DNA of 64,000 nucleotides. Origin: Norana najaformis (taxonomy: Eukaryota > Annelida > Clitellata > Crassiclitellata > Hormogastridae). This document shows, one piece after another, positions 1 to 11,344 of this stretch. The position numbers and the translations under genes were made by a program. Where the stretch lies: the NCBI GenBank assembly GCA_964023275.1, contig OZ029920.1, forward strand, positions 2,202,572 to 2,266,571, in the 5' to 3' direction. Numbering within the stretch: position 1 is the stretch's first letter; each line of letters begins with the position of its first letter. The notes under the pieces were generated by a model. It did not search any database, was not told where the DNA came from, and saw nothing but the letters and a program-made list of their open reading frames with translations.

Positions 1-244
1 CACATTTGGCCGACATCAGACCATTATTGTCCAAATGGGGGCTCAACGATCGTGGCTGTTAGAGGGACTGTATCTTAGGATAACCTTCTGACCTAACATT
101 GACATTTATGTAGCGCCTTGAGTGTAGTATGTATTTCACGATTACTGTTACTATTACGAAACACAATGCGACTATACTCGTATTCACGATGCACTGGCAA
201 ACGTGTCAAAAACTAGAATATTGAACAAAAATTAGCCTCATATA

Positions 245-335
245 GAGTTAAAGAAAGCGATATAAAGGTGTCCAAAGATAGCATGCCTAAAGCTAGTATT
301 TTAGTGTTATTTAGTGATTTACGACATCTTGTGGC
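245..335 (+). repeat. F/H repeat module (forward copy)
   Basis: It contains the pattern that recurs throughout the window: a TATA-rich stretch, then GCGATATAAAGGTGTCC, then about 45 bp later TTACGACATCTTGTGGC. The same order occurs at many other loci on both strands. No coding potential is convincing; the short open frame here is not conserved between copies. Confidence 0.6.
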
Positions 336-389
336 CGCCAGGGCTGTAGAAATCAACCTCATCACGAAAGAAATATCAACAATTGTGGG

Positions 390-820
390 TAGTTTCTGTT
401 TAACGACGCTGTGTCATAGCGAAGATGATAAGCGTCGCTCTCTTCATAATAATTATGTGAGAACTTTCTTTAGCGCCACTCTGTTAATGCTCAAGGCTTC
501 AGTCGATGTTTACCGCTAACCAAAGTCGTTGTGGAAGTCAATTTCCAGGGTGAGATCGTTCGAAAACCAAGAGAGGAATCGCAGAAGACACAGAAACAGC
601 CTACGGAGGAAAAAGGTCCAGGGAGAGATGAGTTTTTAGCAGAGTTCATCCAGACTTCAAACTGGCATCACCCGACCGAGTTACAACTTCTTGTATTCCA
701 AATGTTTAACGTGGATAGGTAGGAATCAAGGTCTGTAATCAAACACCGAAGATTGTCGAGAGAGGACCTTCACAGGCAGTTCCACAGAGATTCTCCCAGT
801 AACTTTCGAAGCAGAATTTA
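390..820 (+). repeat. Rep-B dispersed repeat, forward copy
   Basis: This roughly 430-bp block is repeated in reverse at 11345-11800 and 13955-14412 and forward at 40690-40990. Shared landmarks in order are TTTAACGACGCTGTGTCATAG, TTTAGCGCCACT, TTCAGTCGATG, AGAAGACACAGAAACAGCC, GGGAGAGATGAG and ACTGGCATCACCCGA. Two small open frames cross it, but indels between copies show it is not protein coding. The CTGGCATCACCC segment is shared with SINE-A, which suggests common ancestry. Confidence 0.65.
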
Positions 821-873
821 CAACACAAAGAACTGACAACACAAAGACCCGGAACGAGATACAAAAATAAAAG

Positions 874-1999
<1,126 letters not shown>

Positions 2000-2000
<1 letters not shown>

Positions 2001-2650
2001 TCTCTAACACTATTCCTTATCTGATAAGGCGTGTTATCTGTACGCAGAGGTTCTGCCTAAGCCTATCAGCAGGATGCATGAGTAGCAAGGTAGCGAGGCT
2101 GAGCTGTTGCAAGAAACCAAGGCAGTCAGCAGTAACTGAGAATCAATATCAGTTGCATACACTGACCTAATTCAACAGACGCCGTATCAAATAAGATCGT
2201 GTTGCGATTACTACACAAAGTAAGACATGTTTTTATTTATTTTGCATGAGTCTTAACTAGTGCTTGATCTGTTAAAGCCATACATTCCACTGTGATATTT
2301 GGAGTTGGAATTACGCACTATTTTGTAGGTTAAATGTAGCGTTGCGGCGATGCTAGAGGCTTTCAAAGCCTGTATATTTTCACTATAGATATGCAAGACA
2401 AGAGGTGCTTTGCAAAGTCAAGTCTTGGCGTTGGTTGGAGAATATTTTAAGTTAATTTGCTCTTTTGTCAGTTTATCTTAGAAAATACAAGTAGGCCTAA
2501 TTTATTTATTGGACTAAAGCAAATCTAACAACGAAGAACTTGAAATCGAAAGTAAAAAATGAAGAAGCTTTTGGGAAATTAAACGACATAATTTCATTGA
2601 CGCAGAATAATATCACTCAGCAAATGATGAACGAAGATTCGCTGAAAATT
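2000..2650 (+). pseudogene. Orphan 5' region of a TRIM-Kelch gene copy
   Basis: This stretch is collinear with the region upstream of TRIM-Kelch gene 3 (about 50140-50770). Shared landmarks in the same order are TTCTGCCTAAGCC, the splice-donor-like AAGTAAGACAT (GT at 2220-2221 here, 50357-50358 there), CACTGTGAT.TTTGGAGTTG and TTGAAATCGAAAGTAAAAA. No RING or Kelch exon follows; a LINE copy begins at about 2645. It is either the remnant of a fourth tandem copy or a distal alternative promoter and 5' exon for gene 1. Homology is direct observation; function is inference. Confidence 0.55.
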
Positions 2651-3420
2651 GTAATCGTAATCGCAAACTCGAGATTTCTAAAATGCTCAGCAAAGCTGAG
2701 TCGCGAGAACCAGCTTAATCACAGGCGCTCAATTAAAACAAAATCGCGAGGCAAAAGGGTTATAAATGGTTCCGGCTCAAGATCAAAGAGTCAGGCAAGC
2801 AGATAGTCAGACGACTACGGTTGATGATGACTGAAATTGGAGCGACAAAATAGAAAAGGGGAAGAAGAAGGTTCAGGATGGAGCAGTAGAAGTGGAATGT
2901 TTTCAGTCTTGTGTGAAAGACCAGTGCAGAAATTGCAAAGGATGAAGTGATGGCGAATTCGTATGATTGGTCAGATAATTGTCGTAATTCTGGTGGGAGT
3001 TTATTCCAGGGGAAGGAGCAGTTATGGCTATGCAGCGATTTCTCAAAGTTTAAGAATGACGTGCGGGAAGATAGATAAGTGTCACGCCAGAAGAGGAGCG
3101 GGTTGAAGAGAGTTGTTGGATTATAAATAAGTAACAAAATATGATGATTTGGAGGATTCGAGTGTATTGTTGATAAATGATAGGACTGTGTACTCTATTC
3201 GTTCAGGTATTTTAAGCCAGTGAGTTTATTTGAGAACAGGAGTTATGTGATGGTGTTTCGAAGATTTGGTGACTACACGAGCGAGAGTCTACTGGATTGC
3301 TTGAAGGCGTTTTATATGGGTGGTGTCTGTATTCGGAAAAACTGCATTTCAGTAGTCTTGTTTTAACATGGATTATAGATGGGACGATGTTAGCTGCTAT
3401 TTTGAAGTCAAGCAAATGGC
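2645..3420 (-). mobile_element. CR1/L2-like LINE family 1, 5'-truncated, degraded
   Basis: Read on the minus strand, the 3' tail is the (ATTACG)n-type repeat (TAATCGTAATCG at about 2651). Upstream is coding sequence related to the better copy at 36100-36847: WNKLPPELRQLS, then VFHTRLKT, and further 5' NIVPSIIHVK. These motifs are the carboxy-terminal end of ORF2 in CR1/L2-type non-LTR retrotransposons. Frameshifts break the frame, so it is a dead copy. Confidence 0.7.
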
Positions 3421-4130
3421 GAATTCTGTAAGTGTAATTAGTAACTTTTTTTCGTGCTGATGTTTAATGCACAAGGCAACAACCGATGACGCACCAAAGT
3501 AAAGTCGCAATCAGATCAATATCCAGAATATAATTTCACTAAGACAAAGATACAGCTTACGGTGGATCAGGAAAATCAAATAGGTTAAGTTGAAAACAAA
3601 GTGACACAAGCGACTGAGCAGAATGGACAGGTAAATGAAGAGAGTTACAGAATCTAGTAATGGACTTGTAAAGAAGGAAAGATGCGTTGATGCTATACTC
3701 CTGTATATGCTTGTTACAACGAGATTCCTCTGCGCAGCTTTTGCTAATCAATAGTACCAGTATCGAGTGCTTAACGATATCTTATTGTCGTAAGGGATAT
3801 TTACATTTACCACACATTGATGTAATTTATCGTGAAACCGTCGACTTTACAAAAATACAGAAGTTATCAATCGATGGTCGTAATTAACATTTACCAACAA
3901 ATTTTTATGTATATTAAGACAACTTCTTGAAAACAGGTTTATCAGCTGCGGTTACATAGATAATATAAATAATGTACATAAGTGCATAGTAATGTGATTA
4001 AACAGTTCTTTGAATTAATGGACGAATCTTATCCAGGTTTATGTAACATTCGTTAGATGGAGTAACTAATTCTGCTCGTCTCGTGAATGGCTTAAAAGAG
4101 CAGATCGGTCGAATGACAGTTCAAACATTA
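3421..4130. other. Intergenic sequence between two LINE copies
   Basis: AT-rich sequence with no domain-bearing frame. Short frames at 3557-3751 (-) and 3687-3887 (+) resemble nothing recognisable and overlap each other. No repeat-family landmark was seen. Confidence 0.4.
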
Positions 4131-4134
4131 AATG

Positions 4135-5035
4135 ATAGAATCATAATCGTAATTATAACCTAGAAAAATTTCTAAAGCGCTGCTCTAAAGCTAAGCGCAG
4201 GAATTAGTTTAAACCCGAGCGTTGCATCAAGTCAGAGGGATTATCCAACGGTACCATGAGAAGGTCAAAGTCTGGTAGCCAGAAGACCAGGGAGAGACAG
4301 AGCAGTAGACAGAGCAGAGCAGCTGCCACGATGTTTTGGTTGACAGAAATGAGAAGGCTGCGGATTGCATGGATCAGGATAAGTCTTCTTGAAAAAGTGA
4401 GACATAAGTTTTGAATGGAATGCCTGAGCAGTAATACACAGGGTTTAGGAACATTTGAAGGTGTGTGAATCACACAGGGTAAAGAGGCACTGAGAATTTG
4501 TGAAATTCAGGAGGGAGTTCATTCCAGAGTCGAGATGCAGTGTGGCATATGGACGGTTTAGAGAACTTAAAATGAATAGTTAAAAGGCGACGTGAAAGTG
4601 TTAGGTAAGTGGATGAAGGGGTAGAGCGGGGTGATTGGATGGTAAAGAGTTTGCGAAGTACATGTATGTTGGGAGTATTGCAGAGTCATAAGTTAGAGAA
4701 AGAACTTTGAAATGAATGCGATCGGGAATTTTCAGCCATTGGAATAACTTATGGATTGGAGTTATAATTGTGATGCTTGGATGTCCTGGTGACATGTCGG
4801 GTAAGTGAATTTTGGATGAGTTGAAGAAGCTTCATTTAAGTGAATTCGAGGTTAGGAAAATGGAATTACAGTAGGCAAGCTTGCAGTAGCCTAAACAGTA
4901 AAGGCAGTTTTAAAATCAAGCATAGATCGAGTACAGCGATGGGCTCGGATATGAATGAAATAGGTGCACTAGTGGCTGGAGATGTGATTTGAAAAAAGAG
5001 ATGTGATGTCGAGATAACGTACAATCCAGATGTCC
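4135..5035 (-). mobile_element. CR1/L2-like LINE family 1, second degraded copy
   Basis: The tail remnant AATCGTAATTA lies at about 4142-4156, followed on the minus strand by the family-1 terminus. WNELPPEF, LKIPDRIHFKVLSLTYDS and a CNSIF-like segment correspond to WNKLPPEF, LKIPERIEYKVLSLTYN and CNSLF of the copy at 36100-36847. The copy is broken by frameshifts and by divergence near its tail. Confidence 0.65.
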
Positions 5036-5385
5036 ACTTGTGCTAGATGTTGTAACTGTCTGCAGAACGAACTAAAAGCTTTCAGCATGTTCAGAAAGTT
5101 GCTTTATTACAGTTAGAAGAGTTTATCCCTTTTCAGTCCACGCACTGCACTATCTGCTTTAGTTTTTATTATGTAGCTCATTTTGTTTCTGCTAAATCGG
5201 TTTTATTCTCACCTGGCATTCGTAGCAACCTGAGGTACGAAGATCATCAAGACAACTAATTTCGAACCATGTAAAGAATGAATAGGGTCCAATGTGACAA
5301 AAGATATGTCTACATTTATGTAGCGCATGTTAAGAAACCTATCAACTGCGTCATATGAATAAATGCTATGACCTACTTATGCCGC
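5036..5385. other. Spacer upstream of TRIM-Kelch gene 1
   Basis: No feature is recognised apart from a short TTTATGTAGCGC-type motif near 5312-5323. That motif also occurs near 111-118 and 51168-51177 and resembles the tail region of dispersed elements. Confidence 0.35.
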
Positions 5386-5389
5386 CCAA

Positions 5390-5853
5390 TATTTTCATTA
5401 GTTTCTGTTAGAGCTGTTCATGGGTTTGTTAAATTGGTGCGGTTTTTCTCAATTGATGATTCGCACAAATTACGTACATTGAACCGATGCACTTCAGAAA
5501 CTTTGCCGACATATGAACCACTTTACACTAATTTTTGAACAAATTAACCTTAATGAATCTGAATAAGTATTAGGGCACATTCGTTCTTTTCAACAGTTCT
5601 TAACTATTGCCCTGGGCTCGGTCAAATAAAAAGCTCCGCTCCTTAGCTCACTCTACAGATAACGCTGGTTGAAAATGTGGAACTACTTGGGCAAAGGACT
5701 GATTAGCTTCAAGACTACTTTTCAAGACTGCTTAGTTTCAAGGTGCTCGCTTCAGGTATGCCAACGCCTTCAACATAGGGACAAAGATCGTCAGATAAGT
5801 CATCGAATATCGTGGCTGGCCGATACATGGACTACATTTATTTGTATTGCAAA
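5390..5853 (+). promoter_or_regulatory. Promoter region and probable 5' UTR exon of gene 1
   Basis: About 600 bp here match the region upstream of gene 2 (33080-33650) almost collinearly, including CAGATAACGCTGGTTGA and ACATAGGGACAAAGATCG. The exon probably ends at 5853, because AAAGTAAGACTTG (donor GT 5854-5855) is kept in gene 2 and, as AAGTAAGACA, in gene 3 and the orphan copy. A stronger donor in gene 2 (CAG|GTAAGT at 33451/33452) reads CAG|ATAAGT here (5794/5795), so it is lost in gene 1. The 62-codon open frame in this exon is disrupted in gene 2 and is treated as untranslated. The transcription start was not located. Confidence 0.5.
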
Positions 5854-7187
5854 GTAAGACTTGCTTTTAGTTATTACACTTCATTCAAAATCTGAGACTG
5901 TTTGCTTGCACACCTTTCACCTAAGTGTCGGAAACGACAATAGCAATAGGACACATTGACCGTTCTGCTTCAAATTCAAACTAAGATGAAGATTTGAATT
6001 AACTAAGGAATAGAACTAAATCTCAATAAAAAAGGAAATCTTTGAAACAGAAAGTAAAGCTAAACCGACAAACCGACAAACATACTTGGCTATTTTTAGC
6101 AAAATTTATATATTCGTAATCGTAATCGTAATTCCGAGATTTCTACAGTGCCCAAAGAAAGCCACGTCGCGGGGACTAGCTTACTCACAGGCGCTCAGTC
6201 AAAATAAAAATCTATAGGCAAAAGGGATCGGTTCCATTTCAATATCCAAAAGCCAGACGGAGAGACAGCGTGACAGCTAAGGGGGTTGGTGTTTGGGGTT
6301 GGAGAGGAGAGAGAGATAAGAGGAAGAAGGGATGTCAGGATAGGATCTGTGAAAGAGGAACGTTTTCACTTTTGAGTGAAAGGCCTATGCAGAAATTGCA
6401 AGTGATGGAGCATCGATGAATTTGTATGATGTGTCAGAAAATTATCGCAGTTCTGGGGGGAGTTTATTCCAGAGTGGTGGGGCAGCTATGGCTATGAAAC
6501 GATTACCAAATTTAAGGATGAGGTGTCGGGAGGGCGGGGAAGCGTTAGGGAAGACCGATATTGCGTAAAGTATGTTGGGTTCTTTGTACATGGCTACACT
6601 ATGACTTCCATACTTATCGTTTTACTGTTTTCATCGGGCGATATCCCTGTCTGTTTGAAAACGTGTCAAGTAATTTTAGAACCCCTTGTAAGACATCAAC
6701 AGTCAAAGATACAATACTCTTGGTGATAAACACTAGGCCACAGTTCAGCAATTCATTAAGTGTCGAATTATTTAACGAAAAACTCATATTCGGAAAAGCA
6801 ATATTTCTTTCTGTCTCTCAGTAAGCACTTGATAGATCCAAAAATCATGAACAAAAGAGTGATTATGTGTATACTTTCAGCTTTATTTTAGATTAACGTG
6901 AATAACCGGACTAGCCTGAGATAAATGTCTTCAGGCTTATAATTCTTTCTGTCATTGAAACTTATTCTTTGACATACTTAAAGCTCAATTATTTGTGAAA
7001 AATGGTCTGTCGTCGCTATCCATCTTTCTTATCAGGAGATTCACACCAGCAATCATATGCCTACACATCATATCCACCGTCTATTCATAAAATATTTGAC
7101 ATAAGAATAAAATCAAGATTTCGTTATCTCACCACTTCTACGGAATAGATTAACCTATCCAAAGTGTAACTCAAATTTTGGTTACAG
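5854..7187 (+). other. 5' UTR intron of gene 1
   Basis: Proposed GT-AG intron. The acceptor is TTTTGGTTACAG ending at 7187, just 20 bp before the start codon. The same acceptor position occurs in gene 2 (ATTATAG, 34301) and gene 3 (TTTCTTGCAG, 51447). The intron holds a LINE insertion (about 6115-6560) that the gene 2 intron lacks. Confidence 0.5.
6115..6562 (-). mobile_element. LINE family 1 insertion in the gene 1 intron
   Basis: The tail repeat TAATCGTAATCGTAATT is at about 6116-6132. Beyond it, on the minus strand, is family-1 3' sequence (GATTTCTAC, GCGCCTGTGAGTAAGC, a WNKLPP-like stretch). Aligning flanks with gene 2 (33740-33770) shows the paralogue is uninterrupted, so this copy inserted after the gene 1/gene 2 duplication or was lost from gene 2. 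Confidence 0.65.
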
Positions 7188-7207
7188 GTAGAACTACAAG
7201 AGTAAAC

Positions 7208-8336
7208 ATGACCGCGAGAGAACAGAACCCTGCAAGACAACTGAAAGACTTAACTGAGTGCTCAATCTGCACCAACGTATTCACAGATCCAAGAATGCTG
7301 CCATGCATTCATACATTCTGTTTTCAATGTCTTAAACGAACTGGAGAATCGAATAACAAGAAACGAGGAGACAAGATGCCTTGTCCGTTGTGTAGAAAGG
7401 AGTTCATTATTCCAGTGGAAGGCATCGCTGGTCTGCAGAAAAACTTCTTCATGGAGAATCTGATACAAATGACTACGAACTTGGAACAAAGTAACACAAT
7501 CACTCCCTGTGATATCTGCAAAATAGGTAAAACGACCGACGCAACAAACTGTCCTGAAGCTACAATGCAATGCATAGATTGTCAGCATAAGTACTGTGAT
7601 GACTGTTCAAAACAGCATCTTATGCAGCAACTGAACAAAACTCACCAAATTGTCATAATTGGAGGCAAAACAAATGAAGGCACTGGGCCAACATTTCAAG
7701 CAAAACATTGCACGAAACACACTCAGAAACCATTAGACTACTATTGCGGCAACTGCGAGAAAATCGTTTGTGTCTCGTGTTTTGTTGAGAGTCACAAGTT
7801 ACACGATTGCATAGATGTCGCCACAGTCGACAAAGAATTTCGTTATAAGATGGAAGTGAATGCATGGAAGATGTCGAGCTTCAATGATGAGATGTTGGCA
7901 TTGCGAATGAATGTGGAACAGAGAAAAGCAAATTTTCTAAAAGACATTTCCGAGAAAGAAGATGCAATTCGTAAAAGAAGTAGGCCTATGGAACTTAATG
8001 ATACGATAGACCAACACATAAAAGCTGTTTTAGAGGCACTCCATGTGGCGAAGCAAAGTAGCTTAAAGGAGTTAGAAGTCACAATTGAAGAAATAGACAG
8101 ATGTTGCACTATATTAACAAGTTTTGGGGCTTATTGTACTCAGCTAAGTTCAAAAGGATCGGCCAGCGACATCTGTAGCTGTATCGATGAAGTCATGAGA
8201 AGAGCAGATGAATTGGAAAAAGATCACGAGAAATTTGCTGGTCGATCACATCAATCTATCGAAGTTTCTTTCAAGCCTACTGATCTACAGGCACTCATAT
8301 GGATGTCGAACAACAACATTGTTGGTCGGATTCAAA
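7208..8336 (+). CDS. TRIM-Kelch gene 1, coding exon 1: RING, B-box 1, B-box 2, coiled coil
   Basis: First coding exon of a TRIM/RBCC-type E3 ubiquitin ligase; in this family the RING recruits a ubiquitin-loaded E2. The C3HC4 RING has C18, C21, C33, H35, C38, C41, C59 and C62. B-box 1 spans about C101-H146. B-box 2 is complete: C168, H171, C180, C183, C188, C191, H196, H199. A Lys/Glu-rich coiled coil spans about 205-340. The start is ATG 7208 (AAACATGAC, A at -3), because a conserved acceptor ends at 7187 and gene 2 has its ATG at the same place. The exon stops at ATTCAAA|GTAAGC (8336/8337), leaving phase 1; reading through would give an unconserved tail ending at 8404. Compared with gene 2 there is a 6-nt in-frame insertion at about 7981 that creates TAGGCCTA. 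Joined to 9141-10087 it gives 691 aa. Substrate unknown. Confidence 0.85.
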
Positions 8337-9140
8337 GTAAGCAGTTGCTGATAATGTTTTTGAATTTAGCTAGCCTAGAATTGCCATTTAATGGATTACA
8401 TTGAAACGCCGGGTGGCAATAGATTAGTGCTAATCTAAACGCCGGGTGGCAATAGATTAGTAGGGTAATTTTTTTTCCCAAAGAACTGAACTACTCGCAT
8501 TGTAAGGCGACTGACAAGAGCCCAAGCTTGTTGGCTTATTAGGCCGTTTTAAAAGGCATTGTCACGGATCAGCGATATTCGTCGTCTTCATCCTCACCTC
8601 CATCATAATCATCATCGTCGTCGCCGTCGTCAACGTCTTCGTTATCATCTTCTTCTTCGTCATCATGAAATAATTATCAATGATTTGCGAGAGAAATATG
8701 TAGGCCTACTACAACTTAAAGTATATTTCTCGAAAAGCCTGTGTCTGAAAAACAAGATAACTGATACAAAACTGGTATACTTGGCTACAATATTCAGGCG
8801 CACTTATGCATCTGTAGGGCAATGTTCCAGTTGCAGAGGAATCGGGTTGCACTAACCGGGGAAGGTGATATAAACAAAGCATTCGTTTGGCTGCAATAAA
8901 AAGTTGATATGTTAAAAACACACAGGATTAATCTGGAAATTAAAATACTTCTGTATAAAAAGAACTACTATAAGATTTATAGCCAAAGAGTCTTAATCGA
9001 AAGAGTTTTCAGATATAGCGAATATCAATATTAATTAGCATTGTTATAGATTTCATACACGATAAGACTAAGTAATTAGCAAATGACTAAATGTCCAGTT
9101 CATGCAATCGTCACTTACTAATGTGTATTTGTTTTAACAG
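8337..9140 (+). other. Gene 1 main intron
   Basis: GT-AG intron, phase 1: donor A|GTAAGC, acceptor TTTGTTTTAACAG. It has a tandem duplication of about 36 bp at 8402-8462 (GCCGGGTGGCAATAGATTAG twice) with the palindrome GATTAGTGCTAATC between. Gene 2 has one related unit. A CAT/CGT-rich stretch lies at 8580-8667. The Arg/His-rich frame at 8559-8855 follows that low-complexity sequence and is not a gene. Confidence 0.75.
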
Positions 9141-10087
9141 ATGAAACAGAAACCACTACGCAGTTTGAAAATTATGCAGTAGTTGGATTATATTATGGCA
9201 AGTCCATAACGAAGGACGTTGTCCAAATAAATTTGCGTCTTCCAAACAAAGTTCCAATTCTAAAACGAATACCTACTACAATGGAAGGCGACGCCGCAAC
9301 CGCCGTTTACTGTAACACGATGTACGTTACAGGAATAGGAGACAATTGCGATGAAATCTGGAAATACAACTTGGCTTCCGGTTGGATGAAATGCGCTTCT
9401 TTATTTCAAGGCCGACGTAACCACAGCGCAGCGTTTATCGGTGAAGTATTGTACATCTGTGGAGGATATGTGTATTCCGAGAGAAGAGCTCTAGACAGCG
9501 TCGAAGCTTATAATGCAGTCACCAATAAATGCACTAGAGTTGGAAAGCTTGTTCACTGTGTCCAAAGTTCAGGCAACTGTGTTCCACTCAAGACTTCGCT
9601 CTACATTTTCGGCGGTGGCGATAAATATTACAATGCGCTGACTCACGTTCAAGTATACGACACTAAACTTAACACATGCAGTCTCCTTTCGAAACCAATC
9701 CCACGTCCTCAGGGCTTCATGCGAGCTGCACTTTGGGATACATTTACTATCTTAGTTGGATGCGATACATGTTTTATATTTAACTTGAAGACAGAGACTT
9801 GGCAAGAAAGACAACGGTTCAAGACCGACGTTTATTACTTTGGTTTGGTTCTTGAGAATGATCGACTCTTTGTCATTGGAGGAGGAAACAGCGAGAAGGA
9901 TAAATATGGCCAACATAAATGGAAATTCAGAGATGAGGTACGTTATGTGCCTTTTCAGAATATTCTCGAGAATAAACAGACTGCTTGGAAGATTCACGCG
10001 AAGTTACCAGCACCGTCGCTTGTACATTCTTATGCAAAACTGAGGTTCCCAGTCACGCACCAAATTACGAACACCGATTTCTACTAG
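9141..10087 (+). CDS. TRIM-Kelch gene 1, coding exon 2: Kelch propeller
   Basis: The exon begins after TTTTAACAG at 9140; two bases complete the split codon (Asn) and the frame runs ETETTTQFENYAVVGL to the stop at 10085-10087. It encodes a Kelch-type beta-propeller, normally a protein-binding, substrate-selecting domain. Blade signatures include EVLYICGGY followed by SVEAYNAVTNKC, SLYIFGGGD followed by VQVYDTKLNTC, and RLFVIGGGN. A CDTCFIFN/TETW strand pair lies between the second and third. About five to six blades fit in 315 residues. In most metazoan Kelch proteins the partner is BTB-BACK; here it is RBCC. Two tracts match different paralogues: 9740-9905 is closer to gene 3 than to gene 2, and 9358-9465 is nearly invariant in all three. 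Confidence 0.85.
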
Positions 10088-10480
10088 CAATTCGTGAAGA
10101 TCAAACTAAGACAATTACAAATTAGGCCTACATGTATTTACTTTTTGTTGATATTTAACCGTGCCAGAGAAAACCCTTCACGAAATCGGAAAAGGGAATT
10201 TGCAAGAAACGCGCTCAGAAGGGACGTAGGCAAAGATTGGTCAACTGACCTTTATTGAATATTTATATTCCTATTTGAATATTTATATTCCTTGTTGTGT
10301 TAGCTCTCAAACTATGAGTCCTTATGTGGAGTTTCGCTGTCTAAGTTTTTTACTTTCAATTTTATTCTGATGTTCTGCACAAAACTTAATTTAACATGTC
10401 CTCTTGAAGTCCTGGTTATGTGAAACAGTTACTTTGCAACTAGCCAAGTTAAGTAAATCTTCGTCTTAACCAGCGTTAAT
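10088..10480 (+). other. Gene 1 3' UTR and flank shared with gene 2
   Basis: This stretch is collinear with 37817-38275 downstream of gene 2 (CGTGCCAGAGAAAACCCTTCACGAAATCGG against GTGTCTGAGAAAATCCTC, then TGTTAGCTCTCAAAC and GTAGAGTTTCGCTGT-type blocks). It ends near 10480, which marks the 3' edge of the duplicated unit. A short tandem duplication of TTTGAATATTTATATTCC is at 10253-10293. I saw no clear AATAAA near the stop. Confidence 0.5.
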
Positions 10481-11344
10481 GGAGATTTTATTATTTTATG
10501 GCATACACAGAGGTATATGAATACGTTCCAATTTATTAATTACACATAGCTTATAAATTGAAACTTCCAGGCACAGCGACTTAGGTTGGATCATAGTTTC
10601 GGTAAACTCTAACTCGTGATTTCTTAAAAGTAGCCGTCAAAAGACCTACACTGTACATCTTTAAAAATTGTAACCTTTTTACTCTTTGTGACAGAAACAT
10701 ACGACGTTCACATAATTATTCAATATGGCGCAGTGTTAGACGCAGTTTTGATTTTTCCGACTTTGTGAGGGTTTTCCCAGTCACAGGTACATATGATATT
10801 AAATAGCATGTAGTAGCATGTTGCATTACCACAAGAGTGTTTTTAGTTATACGCGGATGGTTTAAAAGCGGACCGTTTTGTTCCGCGGCCTTTGCCATAA
10901 CAGGGATTAACAGGTGTATCAGAAAATACATTTAGGCCTATGCGCCTATTCAATTGATTACTCGGTCCAAATGACGGCGAAAAAGAAAGATGTTAAGTTG
11001 TCGCCTTGAACGGATGGGAAGTGGCCTACGATTTTAAACAGGGCCTTTCAACACTTGAAGTGCAGTCCTCACATTTCTGCATCTCGTAAACATGAAACTA
11101 CCGCTAATAGTCTGCGTCACCAGTTGTTCTCTTCGTTCCTTAGACAATCGAGTCTCATGACAAGTCTATGCATCTTTCCGCCCGAAGCATAGGTCCATCG
11201 GGAAACGCATTTCGCACTATCAGAAAAAGCCTCTCCCTCGTTTTGTGCGAAGGCCTTCCTGCCTCATACTTCTATTTGCCATGCAACACATCTTACGGAG
11301 TAAGTTTTGTACCAGGTCTATGTGTTGGCAGTTCTCGGTCAACA
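10481..11344. other. Intergenic; inverted 3'-flank fragment and a Rep-C remnant
   Basis: At about 10748-10787 a short segment (CCGACTTTGTGAGGGTTTTC) is the reverse complement of the TRIM-Kelch 3' flank (37978-38006), so a scrap of a gene tail lies inverted here. Around 11070-11170 is a diverged minus-strand Rep-C fragment (CTCGTAAACATGAAACTACCGC compared with 17345-17370). Nothing else is recognised. Confidence 0.4.

Noticed and set aside
5669-5857. 62-codon upstream frame as a separate small protein of gene 1
   Set aside because: The matching exon of gene 2 carries a deletion that breaks the frame and no ATG is shared; treated as 5' UTR.
8337-8404. Extending the TRIM exon frames to their stops (8404, 35452, 52616) as RBCC-only proteins
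   Set aside because: The tails are not conserved among paralogues, while the splice positions and phase are; retained-intron forms remain possible but are not the main call.
8559-8855. Arg/His-rich frame in the gene 1 intron
   Set aside because: Low-complexity CAT/CGT run; not kept in the gene 2 intron and lies between supported splice sites.
10779-10794. Resemblance of GTTTTCCCAGTCAC to a common cloning primer, suggesting vector contamination
   Set aside because: The surrounding bases match the inverted TRIM-Kelch 3' flank and no further vector sequence is present.
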